This document shows, piece by piece, positions 20,353-31,823 of a stretch of DNA of 64,000 bases (its first letter is position 1; the number at the start of each line of letters is the position of its first letter). The notes below the pieces were generated by a model. It made no database searches and was not told where the DNA came from. It was given only the letters and a program-made list of their open reading frames with translations. Origin of the DNA: Nilaparvata lugens (taxonomy: Eukaryota > Arthropoda > Insecta > Hemiptera > Delphacidae). A program made the position numbers and the translations under genes. Where the stretch lies: assembly GCF_014356525.2 (NCBI RefSeq), contig NC_052510.1, positions 54,300,503 through 54,364,502 of the forward strand. Reading direction: 5' to 3'.

Positions 20353-21209
20353 CAGAGTGAGTCATATGTATGGGAACCCTTTGATAAATTGGAGACTGTT
20401 GTAGATATAAAGGTGCGTACAGACTTTCGCTCTGCTCCGCAACCGAACGTCACTCCAGCAGAGAGTCTGATGATCGACCGGGGAGCAAGAGTGGTTCGAC
20501 CGGGGAACGCGAGAAGATCTAACATCTCCCGTAATGTTCATGATCGGAGCGAGTGCAGTGCGGGAGCGGAGCGATTGCGGTGCGATGGCGGAACGAGGAC
20601 GGAGCTTGCGCGGAGCGGGTTGGAGGCGCGTATATCTGTACGCAGCTTTATACTGTAACTTTCAGGAAAAGTTATTGAACAAATACACTACCTTTTGACG
20701 TACAAATGAATTTCAACCCCTCATAAGGGGGTGACTTAGGGGTTATTATTCGAATATTTGAAATGTTAAAACCCATTGTGTGATACATCATGTTAAAGGC
20801 CTTCTTAAAACGAGAAAGATGACATAGCCACCAGGTGGCTATGATGTGTATTAAAGGGGGTTATGATGACGTCAGTAAAAATGTTCTATGATACTTTTAT
20901 CCAAAATGGCTACTGATTAAAATTTTACAATTATTTCTTTAAAAACTCAAAGGTCAATCAGCTGCCATTTTCATTGATGTCATATTTCTCGTTCTGAGAA
21001 GGCCTTTAAAATGATGTATCATACAATGGGTTTTAACATTTAAAATATTCGAGTTAAAACCCCTAAGTCACCCCATTATGAGGGGTTGAAATTCAGTTGT
21101 ACGTTAAAAGGTAGAGTATTTGACCAATAACTTATCCTGAAAGTTACAGTATTATATCTACAACAGTCTCATATTCATTGAAGGGTTCCCATATATATGT
21201 CTCACTCTG
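20353..21209. mobile_element. Large foldback element with TA duplication
   Basis: Ends CAGAGTGAGTCATATGTATG and its inverted copy ATATATATGTCTCACTCTG are flanked by TA (20351-20352, 21210-21211). The inverted repeats run ~330 bp each once a 237-bp insertion in the left arm is removed. Shared arm landmarks are GAACCCTT, ACTGTAACTTTCAGGA, TCAACCCCTCAT, AACCCATTGT and AAGGCCTTCTnA. The centre is ~170 bp with no ORF. It looks mariner-like by its TA target, with no transposase. Confidence 0.88.
20411..20647 (+). mobile_element. AGGTGCG-ended element nested in the foldback arm
   Basis: The 237-bp insert begins AGGTGCGTACAGACTTTCGC and ends CTGTACGCAGCT. It is flanked by TAA and TTA. The right foldback arm preserves the uninterrupted site (GTAGATATAATACTGTAAC on the complementary reading), so the target was TAA with one later change. 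A 3-bp TWA duplication fits PIF/Harbinger-type elements. The interior is GC-rich (CGGAGCG repeats) and unlike the relatives at 33014 and 55373. Confidence 0.88.
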
Positions 21210-21214
21210 TATAT

Positions 21215-21850
21215 ATCAAATGCATAGGCTGTCATAGCTTTTGTCAAAGTAGAATCATTCCTCTTTTCTTTCATACTGAGCTCCACAATATTATTATTTA
21301 AAGAATAACCACTGGATAAAAGTGTACAATATTCAATCCTAAGTAGCAACAAAGTAACTATCATGTAGTACTGCTATTCTATTTATAACTTTTCAAGAAA
21401 GTTTTACTAGAACTTCTTATATTTTCAAAATCTTGTACATTTATCACATGGAAATAGTAAAGCAGTTCTTACCAGAGAAGGTGGATTCCAAAGTGTAGAT
21501 GGGTATTAAAATGTATCAAAGTGAACTTCGCTCAAGAGCCTCATTTACCTGAAACAAAGGATACATTAAATCAATTTAAATATTTTATGAAATCATTGAA
21601 GTCACCCAAAACCAGAAGGATTATTGAAATTGAATGATGAAGCATGATGAAATCACTCAAATGATGTGATTTGAGATTTTTTGATAAATGTGATTTTTCG
21701 AAAACGGGCTAATACAGTGTTTATGATCATGGTAATCGTTGGAACTCCTTCTTCTCTAATGTATAGGTCCATAATCTGTTGTACCAAAATTGCTACAGTT
21801 TTTTACACAACAAATTTCAGTAATACAATACAAGAAACATCTCTGACAAT
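21215..21850. other. AT-rich sequence, nothing identified
   Basis: Only short chance frames, with no repeat partner seen. Confidence 0.4.
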
Positions 21851-21853
21851 TAA

Positions 21854-22091
21854 TTTATACTATAATAAAGGATAGAACTGGCTTATACACGTACGGGATA
21901 GGAAAATTATGTTTGACGCATCATCACGTCTGAACTACTGGACTGATTGACTTGAAATTTCGCATATAGATTCTTAATTAACAGAGGATGGTTATAGGAC
22001 TATTTTAAATTCTTCAAGATTTTATTACGTCAAGTTTTCAGTTTGTCAAGTTTTGAAAGGGACCCTTGTGGAGCACGATGTACCTTACTAG
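21854..22091 (+). mobile_element. Short Helitron with intact ends
   Basis: Begins TTTATACTATAATAAAGGAT (normally TCTATACTATA) after an A and ends CTTACTAG before a T. It shares its body with 36869-37206 and 15813-16012. The length of 238 bp makes it a minimal non-autonomous copy. Confidence 0.82.
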
Positions 22092-22240
22092 TCTAAAATA
22101 TATTATTTTCAATAGAAAAAACTTTAATCCTATAACACTGAATGAAGTTTGTAAATACACGCAACACGCAACTAATAACTTATACCCCAATACATATAAT
22201 TTATAGTGGGGTGTATATTTATTCAATAAATTATCTATGC

Positions 22241-22374
22241 CTATTGAGAAATAGGAGTAGGGGGAGAGGTGAAGGAGAAGAAGGAAAGGAGGAGGAGGTG
22301 AAAGAAGAAGGTAAGTGAAAAGGAGGAGAAGGAGAGGAGGAAGTAGAGGGGGAGGAGGTGATGGAGTAGATGAG
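22241..22374. repeat. Purine-rich GGAGGA-type sequence
   Basis: Plus strand almost entirely A and G (GGAGGAGGAG, GAAGAAGG motifs), abutting a LINE tail. Confidence 0.8.
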
Positions 22375-22803
22375 GATTGATTGATTGATTGATTGATTGA
22401 TTGAGTACTTTATTTATGTAGATTACAATATATACTGGCTTATACACTTATATACAATAGCTTACAATACAGCAAAATTATAGATGAATTTACATTATAT
22501 AGACTAAGAAAATAATTATTGAACTGTATATGATATGAAAAAGCAGTTTGTAATATAATAACTATAGATAATAATCATATTGTTATGCATCTACATAAAT
22601 TGACGGAGCTTTGGACATATCAATGTCCATTCTTCGGAAAGAATATTAAAAATATCCTCCCCACTAACTCTCTACCAAAACGTTAATTTCGTTATTTAAA
22701 CTAAGGATTTATTTATTAATGGAAATATTGTAAAAGTTTTAATCAATATGAATATTAAAGAGAAAAAAAACAGAAAATTGATAGAGTAAAATAATTATAA
22801 AGG
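22375..22803 (-). mobile_element. LINE 3' UTR copy, nearly identical to 151-575
   Basis: On the minus strand it ends AAGTACTCAATCAATCAATC. Long stretches are identical to the first copy (GGACATATCAATGTCCATTC, TATCCTCCCCACTAACTC). It is 5'-truncated before the ORF, and its high identity to the first copy implies recent activity of this family. Confidence 0.85.
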
Positions 22804-23130
22804 TAGAGAGGATAGAGAGAAAAGAAGGAGGATGAGTAGGAATAAGAGGGGGAGGAGAAGATTGATGGTGGAAGAAAAGAAGGAGGAGGATGAGAAGGAG
22901 GAGGAGGTGGAAGAAGAGAAGGAGGAGGATGAGAAGGAGGAGGAGGTGGAAGAAGAGAAGGAGGAGGAGGAGGAAAGTTAAAAGTATGAGAAGGAAGAGG
23001 ATAAGGTAAAAGAGTACGAGGAGGATAAGAAAGTAGAGGAGTACGAGGATGAGGACAAGGAGGAGTTGTTGGGGGAGGGGGAATTGTTTGTGGTATGGGT
23101 AGAAGAAAGAGGAGGAGAAGGGGTTGTAGT
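22804..23130. repeat. Purine tract with 45-bp tandem unit
   Basis: GGAGGAGGATGAGAAGGAGG with GTGGAAGAAGAGAA repeats at a ~45-bp period near 22875-22970. The rest is irregular AG-rich sequence. Polypurine of this length can form triplex structures. Confidence 0.85.
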
Positions 23131-23394
23131 ATGGAGGCGTGCTAAATTTCCAAATTAATGAGAATAATGTGGCCTATTCCCCCATCTGAAGGAGGAGGAA
23201 TACCCCAAATCTCTCGTTCTTCACCTCCACACCAGTAACTAAGCCTCCAAAATAATAAATAACACGATTAAACGAGTAAACCGTGTTAATTATATTTACG
23301 GCCACCTTGCCAGGATGCATGTTAGCTAGTTAGTTGAGAGTTTGATCATCGGTAAATAAATAGATAATAGCTATTTGTATATCTAGAGTGAAAA

Positions 23395-23496
23395 GTACAA
23401 CTTTTTCTCCCTGTGGGAAAAAGTTTGAAGCCCGAGGCGAAGCCGAGGGCAGCAATTTTCCTGAAGGAGAAAAAGTATTTTTCGCTCGTGATGTAC
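23395..23496. repeat. Foldback centred on a GC-rich 21-mer
   Basis: Arms GTACAACTTTTTCTCC and GGAGAAAAAGT...GATGTAC flank GCCCGAGGCGAAGCCGAGGGC-type sequence at 23430-23450. A second foldback at 56668-56769 has the reverse-oriented version at its centre. Confidence 0.55.
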
Positions 23497-23499
23497 TCA

Positions 23500-24520
23500 A
23501 CATCCTCCATCTACATTTTTTTATAGAAACTGCAAATTAAATCATTCTAATAACTTACGTATTGGTGACAATGTTTCCTAACAACATAACCTAAAATCTA
23601 AAACCTAAAAACCGGTCGTCTGATTGGCACTGCCGATTGCGCTATCTATCGGCCAAAGGTGTAACAATTATATCAGCTGGGCAGGCTACCAAAAATGGCT
23701 GACTCCAGATCACGCGGTTCAGATTTGAATTGCAGATCAAAAATATTTGTTGGCTGATATTTTGAATAGAATAAAATATTTTAAAAATTGTAAAAATTCT
23801 TATCGTCTACTAATATTAAGAATATAATATCATACAAACATATATTTCATGAGTTGATCAAATTTCTGGTTGTGGTATTGAATTCAGTTGACTCAATGAC
23901 AGACACCTATATTACGCTTTTTCATCTGAGCTTAGACCTTCAAACCTATTACCATGTAAGTTTTTTAAATAGAGATGCTTCCCATGTTATTTGAATGGAG
24001 TCACTTTTCCTCCCTAGGGAGTTTTTCTGTTTTTTACTACCGAGAGCGAAAAAGTGACACTTGAGTATTATGTTTCAGGGAGTAAAGTAAGTACTTAAAG
24101 TAAAGTAAAGTAAGTAGGTGGAGGAAAATGTTTATTTATTTAAATGAATGTTTTACTAAAATGTTTCAAATAAAACTATCTAAAACTAACGTTTTAAATG
24201 TTAACTAATGTTTCAAATAATTTTTTTTACCAAATCTACTACGATTACATCAATTACATATTAGATAGTTTACAATATAAATTACGGTGGTAGAAAGTTG
24301 TAGATACTTATACGTTCCGAAATTCTATATTTCAGATTCAAAGCTACAGGAATGCTATATGAAAATTTTATGCATTATTATGGGATGTACCCCAGCCAGA
24401 AGATAAGGTGTCGGCATAATTCAAGGCTTCATCCTTTTTCTGTTCCCATAGTTAGGACATAAATTATAAAGTAGTATTAATAGCCATAAGGCCTATACAG
24501 TAAGATGTAAGAATCAACTC
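23500..24520. other. AT-rich sequence, nothing firmly identified
   Basis: CTCCCTAGGGAG with a GAGAGCGAAAAAGTG phrase near 24010-24055 resembles the foldback at 23395 and may be its far end (GCGAAAAA/TTTTTCGC). AAAGTAAAGTAAGT repeats lie at 24085-24115. Confidence 0.4.
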
Positions 24521-24523
24521 CTA

Positions 24524-24958
24524 TAGTAAGGTCCAAGTTATAATGGCAGTGGAGAAAGATAGGAGAACAACGTTGCCGATCCTCACTGTCATGTCAACGC
24601 CTTCTTGAAGTTAGCTGATAAAGATTTATTAATGTGATATTAATTGTTCATTCTCGTCTAAAATAATCAGTTATATTTTATTAAGCAAGAAATTATATTT
24701 TTCAATCATTTCATAATGAATTTTTATAATTAAGATGAATCTATTTTGTCAATTAATGACAAAACAGTCATGAAGATAAGATAAAGATGAAGATGAAGAT
24801 AATTTTGTCAATTAATTATTTACTCTATATTGTTGGAAGACGACCTGGTAACAGAGCAAAGCGAGAGATGGATAACGTTATCCGCTTTGTTGAATGATAG
24901 ACAAGGATAGCATTATCATTGCTAATCAAACACTGCCATTATAACGAGGACCCCACTA
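24524..24958 (+). mobile_element. TAGTGAGG-family TIR element, 435 bp
   Basis: Starts TAGTAAGGTCCAAGTTATAA and ends GCCATTATAACGAGGACCCC with TA on both sides. It contains the longer family interior (GATAGGAGAACAACGTTGCC, then a mirrored CTATCCGCTTTGTTGAAT-like segment). Confidence 0.88.
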
Positions 24959-25355
24959 TAGGAATGTTTTTCTTCACATGGTTCAGATACTTCTGTATAT
25001 TACCATCGATCAGATCAATCATCTCTCATAAACTTCCCGCATATGCCTTCAACGTTCTCCGTATCATAGACCATCAACTTCCAGTACGTGTTTGATAGTC
25101 ATGTGAACATACTTCTTACGATTCCATTGAATTGAATTACAGTTCAAGAAACTTTAATTTTCATTCTGGTACAAGAAACCATTAACACTCCAAAAATAAT
25201 TGAATAAATATTATTCTCGTAAACCAACATAGGCAATTGACAAAGTCACATCAGTAAAAAATACAAAAATACACAAATAAAATATAAAAACACCAAATAC
25301 ATATTCATTCAAGTACTAAAAATTCTTTCAAACAATAAATAAAATGGCCTTGTAA

Positions 25356-25550
25356 AGGTAGGCGCACACGCAGATCGTCATCGGACGGACGGCACGCATC
25401 GGACGGCTCGGACGATTAGATTTGATGCATTGTTTTCAATTGGAGTGCGCATACCTATATGATGCGGATAGGTATGCGCACTCCAATTGAAAACAATGCA
25501 TCAAATCTACTCGTCTGATCCGTCTGATGACGATCTGTGTGCGCCTACCT
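25356..25550. mobile_element. Near-complete foldback element
   Basis: Arms of ~85-95 bp (AGGTAGGCGCACACGCAGAT against ATCTGTGTGCGCCTACCT) meet around a short centre. The innermost arm segment GTATGCGCACTCCAATTGAA is perfect. The left arm has an extra GGACGGCACGCATC block. Composition is GC-rich relative to its surroundings. Confidence 0.85.
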
Positions 25551-26264
25551 CAACAAGTCAATTAAATAGTAATTTCTTGAATTGAACAATGTTAGACCAA
25601 CATTTGATCTATGTAGGCAACTTATTATAGATTTTTCGTCCTATGCTGCCATAATGCTTCATACTTGTGGAAAGACGTTAATATGGTGTATCATATACCT
25701 TGATCTTTTTACCTTGTATCATGAGCATCAATTTGGCGTCTTGTATTCAAATTAGGTAAGTTGTTTACTGTTTAAAGTTACGGTGTTAATATACAAATTT
25801 ATGATCGTCATAAGTTTAAGTTTCTTAAAAAAAGGTTGACATTGGCTAAAATAATCTGCTCCTGATAGCAGTTATTGAACTGCTATTTTTGTAATAATAA
25901 TAATACTCTGTTGATGTGGCAGCTGTTCCCAGATATTAGAATTCCATAAACTATTATGCTTTGAAAAAAGGCAAAGTATGAGTTTCTGAAATATTTTTAT
26001 GGAACTAGTCTTCCAGTCTAAAAATTCCTATACTGCGTGGATTACTCATAAGAAACTCATGGTTCATATAAACTTTTCATAAGTATGATCTGATTTAGTT
26101 TTCCAATATGAAACTCTGAATAACGGTACTGGTTCTTACTTATTATTGAAAAATTACGTTGACGAAAATTTTAGGATGAAAGCAAAAATATTCAACTGGA
26201 TAGCTGTTGATTTGGAGAAATTAACGACTGAAAGAACACAATTCAATTTCGAAATTTTGGACTA
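25551..26264. other. AT-rich sequence, nothing identified
   Basis: No terminal repeats, coding frames or repeat partners were recognised. Confidence 0.4.
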
Positions 26265-26372
26265 TAATCTTATCTAAATTTGGGAGAGGAATAGCACAAT
26301 CACAATGTTACCTAATTTTTTCTCTCCCTATCATTTTAATGATTTTTGGTATGAATCAATAAAGAATGCATC
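26265..26372 (+). mobile_element. Hairpin-tailed LINE 3' end, copy
   Basis: Contains CTAAATTTGGGAGAGGAATA and TTTTTTCTCTCCCTATCATT, the two arms of the family hairpin, then TGAATCAATAAAGAATGC. It is 5'-truncated to ~100 bp. Confidence 0.75.
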
Positions 26373-26405
26373 AATAATCTTGGACAGTGAGGATGAACTC
26401 ACTAA

Positions 26406-26724
26406 CCATCAATAATCTTGAACAGTAAGGATGAACTCCTGAATTCACTAACTCCCATAAATTCTAGAGGGGATGTATTACAAGACCTGAACAACATAAT
26501 ACAACACCTACGAAAATCTACTGACACCTCCATTATTATAAGCCAATCCCCAGGATCCCACCAAAATAGCCTTCTTACATCCCTGAGCCTACACAACTCT
26601 GGAGACAAGCGAACAGAAATATTTGCTCATTACGAACACAGAAAACCTATTACTATTGTATACAAAAATCCATTGTTCGATGAGCCGGATTTAAAACGAA
26701 TTGTCTGTCACTGCTCTCACAATG

Positions 26725-26755
<31 letters not shown>

Positions 26756-27110
26756 GTCATTCCTTCTTTCTTTCCATTATCCAATCGTTCTTCTCCCTCC
26801 ATCATCCGACACCGTCCTCCTCCACTCATCACGACGACACTTCTTTCAATCCTACTCAATATTCACGACGCCGCACCTCTTTTATTTCTTATTTGCTTAT
26901 TACGAAAGCATACATTTCAAAGTCTATTCTCGTTTTTTTTTAGAATGCTCGCTTGCATTGGAGCCCAATCTGCAACAAAGGATTATAAAGTACGCCCCCA
27001 TTTATAAAAGTTCTTTCGCAGTGTTTGCAAATCTTTCTAATGAAAGCCTGAAGGTTTTCGTGGGCCTAATTCAACAGAAAAAACTTGTAAAGCCCACCTT
27101 GCCGGATTAA
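26406..27110 (+). CDS. Unrecognised 230-codon open frame
   Basis: The frame stays open for ~235 codons, which is long for this AT-rich window, and ends in TAA at about 27108. I do not recognise the product. The first ~95 residues have balanced, protein-like composition (acidic and polar residues, DLNNIIQHLRKSTD). A (CAT)n microsatellite then gives about ten serines. The remainder is richer in Phe/Tyr/Leu, with some LEPNLQQRIIKYAP-like helical stretch. There is no plausible ATG start: the first candidate codon is TTG at 26418. It could be an exon, a decayed transposon ORF or chance. There is no neighbour to support a function. Confidence 0.3.
26723..26758. repeat. CAT/ATC microsatellite
   Basis: About eleven CAT triplets ending CGTCATTCC. 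It lies inside the open frame above, where it encodes a serine run. Confidence 0.95.
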
Positions 27111-27367
27111 TGAGTGAGGTTGAAAAGTGTTAAAGATTCAGAGTGCTTCAAGGAAGAGGTCTAATTAGTGAGTGGTTAATTAGGGTATTCTTGATTAAAG
27201 TCAGTGGTTGTGGCGAGGCAACAGGCCTACCTGGTTTTCACTCTTTCAAGAAATTTCGAAAAAGGTGTGTGTAATAAGTTGGGAACGTGATGAGGGAGAT
27301 ATTTTTTACTGTTAAATTTGTATCAGAGTTAATCGTAATATTTCAATGAGTATCAAACTATAAGGCC

Positions 27368-27582
27368 ACGTGAGGTCCACGTTATAATGGCAGTGGATAT
27401 AGATAGAAGAATAGCGATGCCGATTATCTGCATTAATTAATTATATTTCTACACTGTCATAAACATAATTGTCATCGTTGTGGACCTAGAAAAGGATAGT
27501 ACCACCGGCTTTGTCGAATGATAGACAAGGATAGCAAAACCAAAGTTGATCAAATACTGTCATTATAAAGTGGACTTCACTA
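27368..27582 (+). mobile_element. TAGTGAGG-family element, 215-bp form
   Basis: GTGAGGTCCACGTTATAATG and CATTATAAAGTGGACTTCAC are inverted termini. The interior matches the 215-bp copies at 37856 and 49729. The right flank is TA and the left boundary is degraded. Confidence 0.85.
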
Positions 27583-27586
27583 TAGA

Positions 27587-28036
27587 CACACACCAGTTAG
27601 TCAAGACAAGACAAGACATGATCAGACACATTTAGTAACAATACTTCACATAGTTGCTTATGAAGACATGTCTAATTGCAATGACTAATCGGTGTGTGTT
27701 GCTTCATACCTATAATTTTTATTAATTAATAACTCTATCTTCATTGTATTATCATTCATCCCATCATCATCACCTAGGCTTAAAATACTTCTAGAAAGTC
27801 GCCTTTGTAAATAATAAATAAATAATTATTATTGAACGAAAATCCTAAATAAATGCTGCAAATCACCCCGAACAGTTGCAGCATTTATTTAGGATTTTCG
27901 TTCAATAATAATTATATATTAATTAGCATTTGAATAAATGCATTCTCTATTTAATTCCATCTGCAAGAAATAAATATGTGAAGTATTGTGACTAATCGTG
28001 ACTAGTCTTGTTTTGACTAACTAGTGTGTGACCAGC
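27587..28036. mobile_element. TIR element with inner 39-bp hairpin
   Basis: The left CACACACCAGTTAGTCAAGA ... ACAATACTTCACATA reappears inverted at 27975-28036. The left terminus abuts the preceding TAGTGAGG element and may have been overwritten. A separate perfect hairpin lies at 27822-27915. Confidence 0.65.
27822..27915. repeat. Perfect 39-bp hairpin, 16-base loop
   Basis: Arms 27822-27860 and 27877-27915 share ATTGAACGAAAATCCTAAAT. The same arms, diverged, are at 45286-45480, where the right arm and its downstream AATTAGCATTTGAACAAATG are duplicated. It is therefore a mobile or at least repeated unit. Confidence 0.9.
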
Positions 28037-28448
28037 CTTAGTCGTATCAAACGTGTCAAAAATCAAACGTCGAGAAACTCAAATTTTGATAAGTATTCTC
28101 CATGCTTTATTCCAATCTCTCACTTGAGAACTTTCATAAATTCACCAGCTGAAGATGGAAGATGGCATTCATTGATCTATCCAGTTTCGAAAATATGCTA
28201 CTTATAATTTCTAATTCTGATATAACAATTCCATCGATCTGATTCTTGGCTGGGAGATTCGAGATTTTTTGAGTTATCAACAGCATTTGAAGATTTTGTG
28301 TCAGATTTGAATACGATCATTATAATTATATTATCATGAATAGTTTCTGATAATGGATGACATTCTTTTATTATTGAAATTGTTCAAAATGTGTTCTATT
28401 TTTAAATATTATTTTATCTTATAAAATAATATTTCATCAAAATATCAA

Positions 28449-28450
<2 letters not shown>

Positions 28451-28541
<91 letters not shown>
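28451..28541. repeat. TA microsatellite
   Basis: About 90 bp of alternating TA with one extra T at ~28502. The sequence is self-complementary and cruciform-prone. Confidence 0.97.
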
Positions 28542-28544
<3 letters not shown>

Positions 28545-28583
28545 TTTTTATTTTATAAAATAATATTAGCTTGATGATATTTT

Positions 28584-28756
28584 TATCTTAATTTGAAAAT
28601 CTACTTTGTAGAGAAGAAGAACTACAAGACTTAACCTATTTCGGACTATGTGTAACCCTATCTAAATTTGGGAGAGAAATAGCACAAAGTTACCTTATTT
28701 TTTCTCTCCCTATCATTTTGATGATGTATTTATTGTATGAATGAATGAATGAATTG
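28584..28756 (+). mobile_element. Hairpin-tailed LINE 3' end
   Basis: The order is GAAAATCTACTTTGTAGAG, AACTACAAGACTTAACCTAT, TATGTGTAACCC, the hairpin GGGAGAGAAATAGCAC...TTTTTTCTCTCCC, GATGATGT, then an (ATGA)n tail. Copies at 47957, 52880, 54672 and 55786 share this order and end point. Confidence 0.8.
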
Positions 28757-30370
28757 TGAGCTGGATAGATTGATTGATAAATTAGTATGAACATTCATAT
28801 TCTTGGATGAATATCAAAAGACGTACAGGAAAATTCACTATAGACGTATATGAGAATTGTTTTTAAAGTAAATGATCCAATAACGATTCAAAAACGATTC
28901 GCTTCGTGAATTGTGTTAATTCTTTTATTGATTAGATTGTTTATTTGTATATTAATGAGAATAAAATTTATTTGTATTGTATTGCATTGCGTAATAAGAT
29001 GAAAGGGATAGGATTAAGGCTTTAAACCTGAGCCCATTTTCCAAGCTGAAAAACTGCTCGAATATTAGAATTCACTTCCTTACATACCTAAAGTCGATCC
29101 CAATTTAATTTTATCTCATTTCGAAATTATGAGAAAATTATAGTGTTACCTTCGGCATAGCTCCAATCAATGCAGTTTCCAATCTATTTTTCTCAAAATC
29201 TTCCAAAGCCACACACCTATGGCTTTAGCACGTGCTTTTGTTTGTACACGTGGCCAAGATACGAAAACAATGTTTAAACAATTTCCACGGAGGCGGAGAG
29301 AGAAGACAGTTGATACAGGGGTTTTTCCGATGCCTTCCTTTATCTAACATGGCCTACTAGATCTCTGTAAGGAAAATCAAGTTCCGTTTTTCCGGCAGTT
29401 TTCTTTTTATTGTCGACTCCGTCTATTCTATCCCGACGTGTTTTTCACACCGCATTCAGCCTTATCTCGAGCTTCACACGTTCGGAAAAGAAAAACGGGA
29501 AAAAGAGAACGGGGGATATACTTTCTCCTTTCCCACTTCTCCCTTCTTTTATTTCGGGTACCGTTCAACATGTCTTTGCATGAAAAGGGAGCGGGAGATA
29601 GAGGGGGAGAAGGGGATTGTTGAGGATTGTAAGACGGAGGAGAGGGAACGATGAAGATGATGGTCGTGGAACCGGAGTATAGCGCTGTGATATCGGATAA
29701 GATTTTGGTTACAAATCAAAATTTATTAGCTAGCAAAACGATGAGAGGGAAATTTCACATGTGCTTAAACTGCAGCGCAGAGAGTTTGCGAAGAGAGTGG
29801 AAGAAAATATTATGGAGATTTAGTACGGATACAAAGCGTGGAAAGGAATTGCAAGATAAAGATAGGAGAATCTCTGAGTATGAGAGCTGCAATTGCAAGA
29901 GAAGCTTGATGAAGAAGATGGGATAGACGTGAGAGGAATAGAGGAGAAAGATGAGGAAGAATGAATCAATTGGTGAAAAGAGAAAATATGAATTCAAAAG
30001 AGTAAACGAGAAAAGGAATATGAATTACAAGAGAATGACACTAATAAAAAAATGTTATAATAGAAGAGAAAATTAAATATACATATAAAAAACATAGAAA
30101 TTACCTTACAAAATGAGTAAAAAAAATTTCATATTGGAGAATAGGAATACCTGGATGTGGATCTAACTTGTATCTACTTCCACTCTCCAGGAGAGAAGGT
30201 GAGAGGAAATAGAGAAAGAAGCAATATTGAATGATACTAAAATATCATTCAAGGTTAGCAAAAAAGATTACATTATAAAAATTCTTTGTATTCAAAAACA
30301 ATCTTAGAGGAAAATACGTGGTATAAAATACATAAAACAATAAATTCTATTGGATTGGAGATTTCATGTA
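28757..30370. other. Mostly unique sequence, possible regulatory stretch near 29.2-29.6 kb
   Basis: Between 29150 and 29660 the sequence is less AT-rich and has no repeat partner. It carries two CACGTG E-boxes 18 bp apart (29229-29234, 29247-29252) and several short frames (61 and 91 codons, plus) with no recognisable motif. The remainder is AT-rich with A/G-rich tracts. Confidence 0.35.
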
Positions 30371-30375
30371 TCATC

Positions 30376-31008
30376 AATGTCGGGGGACCGAGCTTCGCTC
30401 TGGAGTACAAAAGCATAAAAAATTGTTTACGATAGAAGAAATTATAATGTATTTATGGTTCATATAGAAAGGTTTTATCTAATCACAGTTGATTGAGATT
30501 AATTCCCCGAGGAATGCAACAATTTCTCACAAAAAGGCCCGGTTGCACAAAAGCCGGTTAAATTTTAACCCTGATCAATTTCACGTGAACCAAATCAGAG
30601 AATACCATATCAAAAAGACGGCTTCTCAGATTGGTTCTCCTGGAATTAATCAGGATTAAAATTTAACCAGCTTTTGTGCATCCGCCATTAAGTAACTCAT
30701 TGAATGATTACAATAGTTCAACAGCTGAGTCATAATTTTGTCTCAGTCCTACAAACATGCACTCGCTCACTCACTTCCATCATCAACAGACGACGAAATT
30801 ATCAACTGTTTTTCCATGGATGAATATTATTATCCTTTTAATGTCCTTCAGCGAGTTTTCCCAGGGATGAGATCTAGTGAAATCGAGTTTTTATATTATA
30901 AACCTACTATGTTCAAATTTCGTGAGAATCGTTAGAGCCGTTTTCGAGATCCGGTGACATACAAACATAAATATAAACATATAAACAGAAATTGCTCATA
31001 TAATAGGA
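30376..31008 (-). mobile_element. Helitron-like TCCTATTATAT family, copy with nested element
   Basis: On the minus strand it begins TCCTATTATATGAGCAATTT after an A and ends GAGCGAAGCTCGGTCCCCCG-ACATT. Internal phrases CGAAAACGGCTCTAACGATT and CTGGGAAAACTCGCTGAAGG are shared with copies at 33446, 46317, 51790 and 57616. A 150-bp foldback (30536-30685) sits inside it. Peptides of the VFPGMRSSEIEF type read across it recur only because the DNA repeats. Confidence 0.8.
30536..30685. mobile_element. Small TIR element GGCCCGGTTGCACAAAAG
   Basis: Inverted arms GGTTGCACAAAAGCCGGTTA ... TAACCAGCTTTTGTGCATCC extend ~60 bp each (CTGATCAATT, CCAAATCAGAGA). It interrupts the Helitron-like copy. The target duplication is unclear. 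Confidence 0.78.
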
Positions 31009-31823
31009 TAGGATAGTTGTAGATATGATAAAGTTCAACTAGTGGGAAATGGAAGGATTCATTCTCTATCCAGATTCATTATGGCGTTGTAGATTTCTTA
31101 CTGCTGGAACAATATAAACTACATAAAACTTTAAAATGGAATGAAGTATGTATAGTAGTATGCAACTACTCCTATAGATAGTGTAGAATGTTTGGAAAAT
31201 TCACAATAGTTGAGGAGTTGTTGTACTATAATAGTTCAGCGTTGCCAGCAAAACACTTTGTCTTTGTAGGTCTCTGGTATGGGGTAATGCAGTACTGTAC
31301 TTTGCTCCACAATTATTGAATACTGCATTGAAAATTTCTGGTTTCTCAACTAAAATTGCTTGAAATAAATCTGATTCATACTTCTACAACTTGAATTATT
31401 CTACTTCTCACTTCTCCACAAGACCACTACCATACATTTCAACAATTTCCTATCAACAATTTTCCTGGGCTGCCACTGCCACAAACGAGATCAATCTCAA
31501 TCCACTAGGACAATGCAAAGTTAACATGATTAGCTGATTAAAGGTAGTTGACCTTGGTTGATGCAACACGTCATCGATAATTAAAATTTGATTTTTTTAC
31601 AAGGTTGATAAACAAGAAAGCATCTTCATGAACAGCAAAATTATTTTTTTAAATATCTAACTAGAATCTACCAAATTCTACTTTTTACAATAATCTTCAC
31701 AGAATCTCCAATCGGCGTGTTTGACAGATTATGTTAAACATGTCAAATATGTAAATATTCAAATAAATAAATAAATTATTTTGGCGTGAAATCGACCTCA
31801 TTCATCTCAAAAATGTACTCTAT
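31009..31823. other. AT-rich sequence, nothing identified
   Basis: No frame over 60 codons and no repeat partner recognised. Confidence 0.4.

Noticed and set aside
29229..29252. Paired CACGTG E-boxes as a regulatory element
   Set aside because: Two short palindromes are not enough evidence. Mentioned only within the unique stretch.
30738..30935. A peptide similar to one at 46414-46599 (YPFxVxQRVFPxMR), suggesting a conserved protein
   Set aside because: Both lie in copies of the same Helitron-like repeat. Other copies have stops, so similarity is at DNA level.
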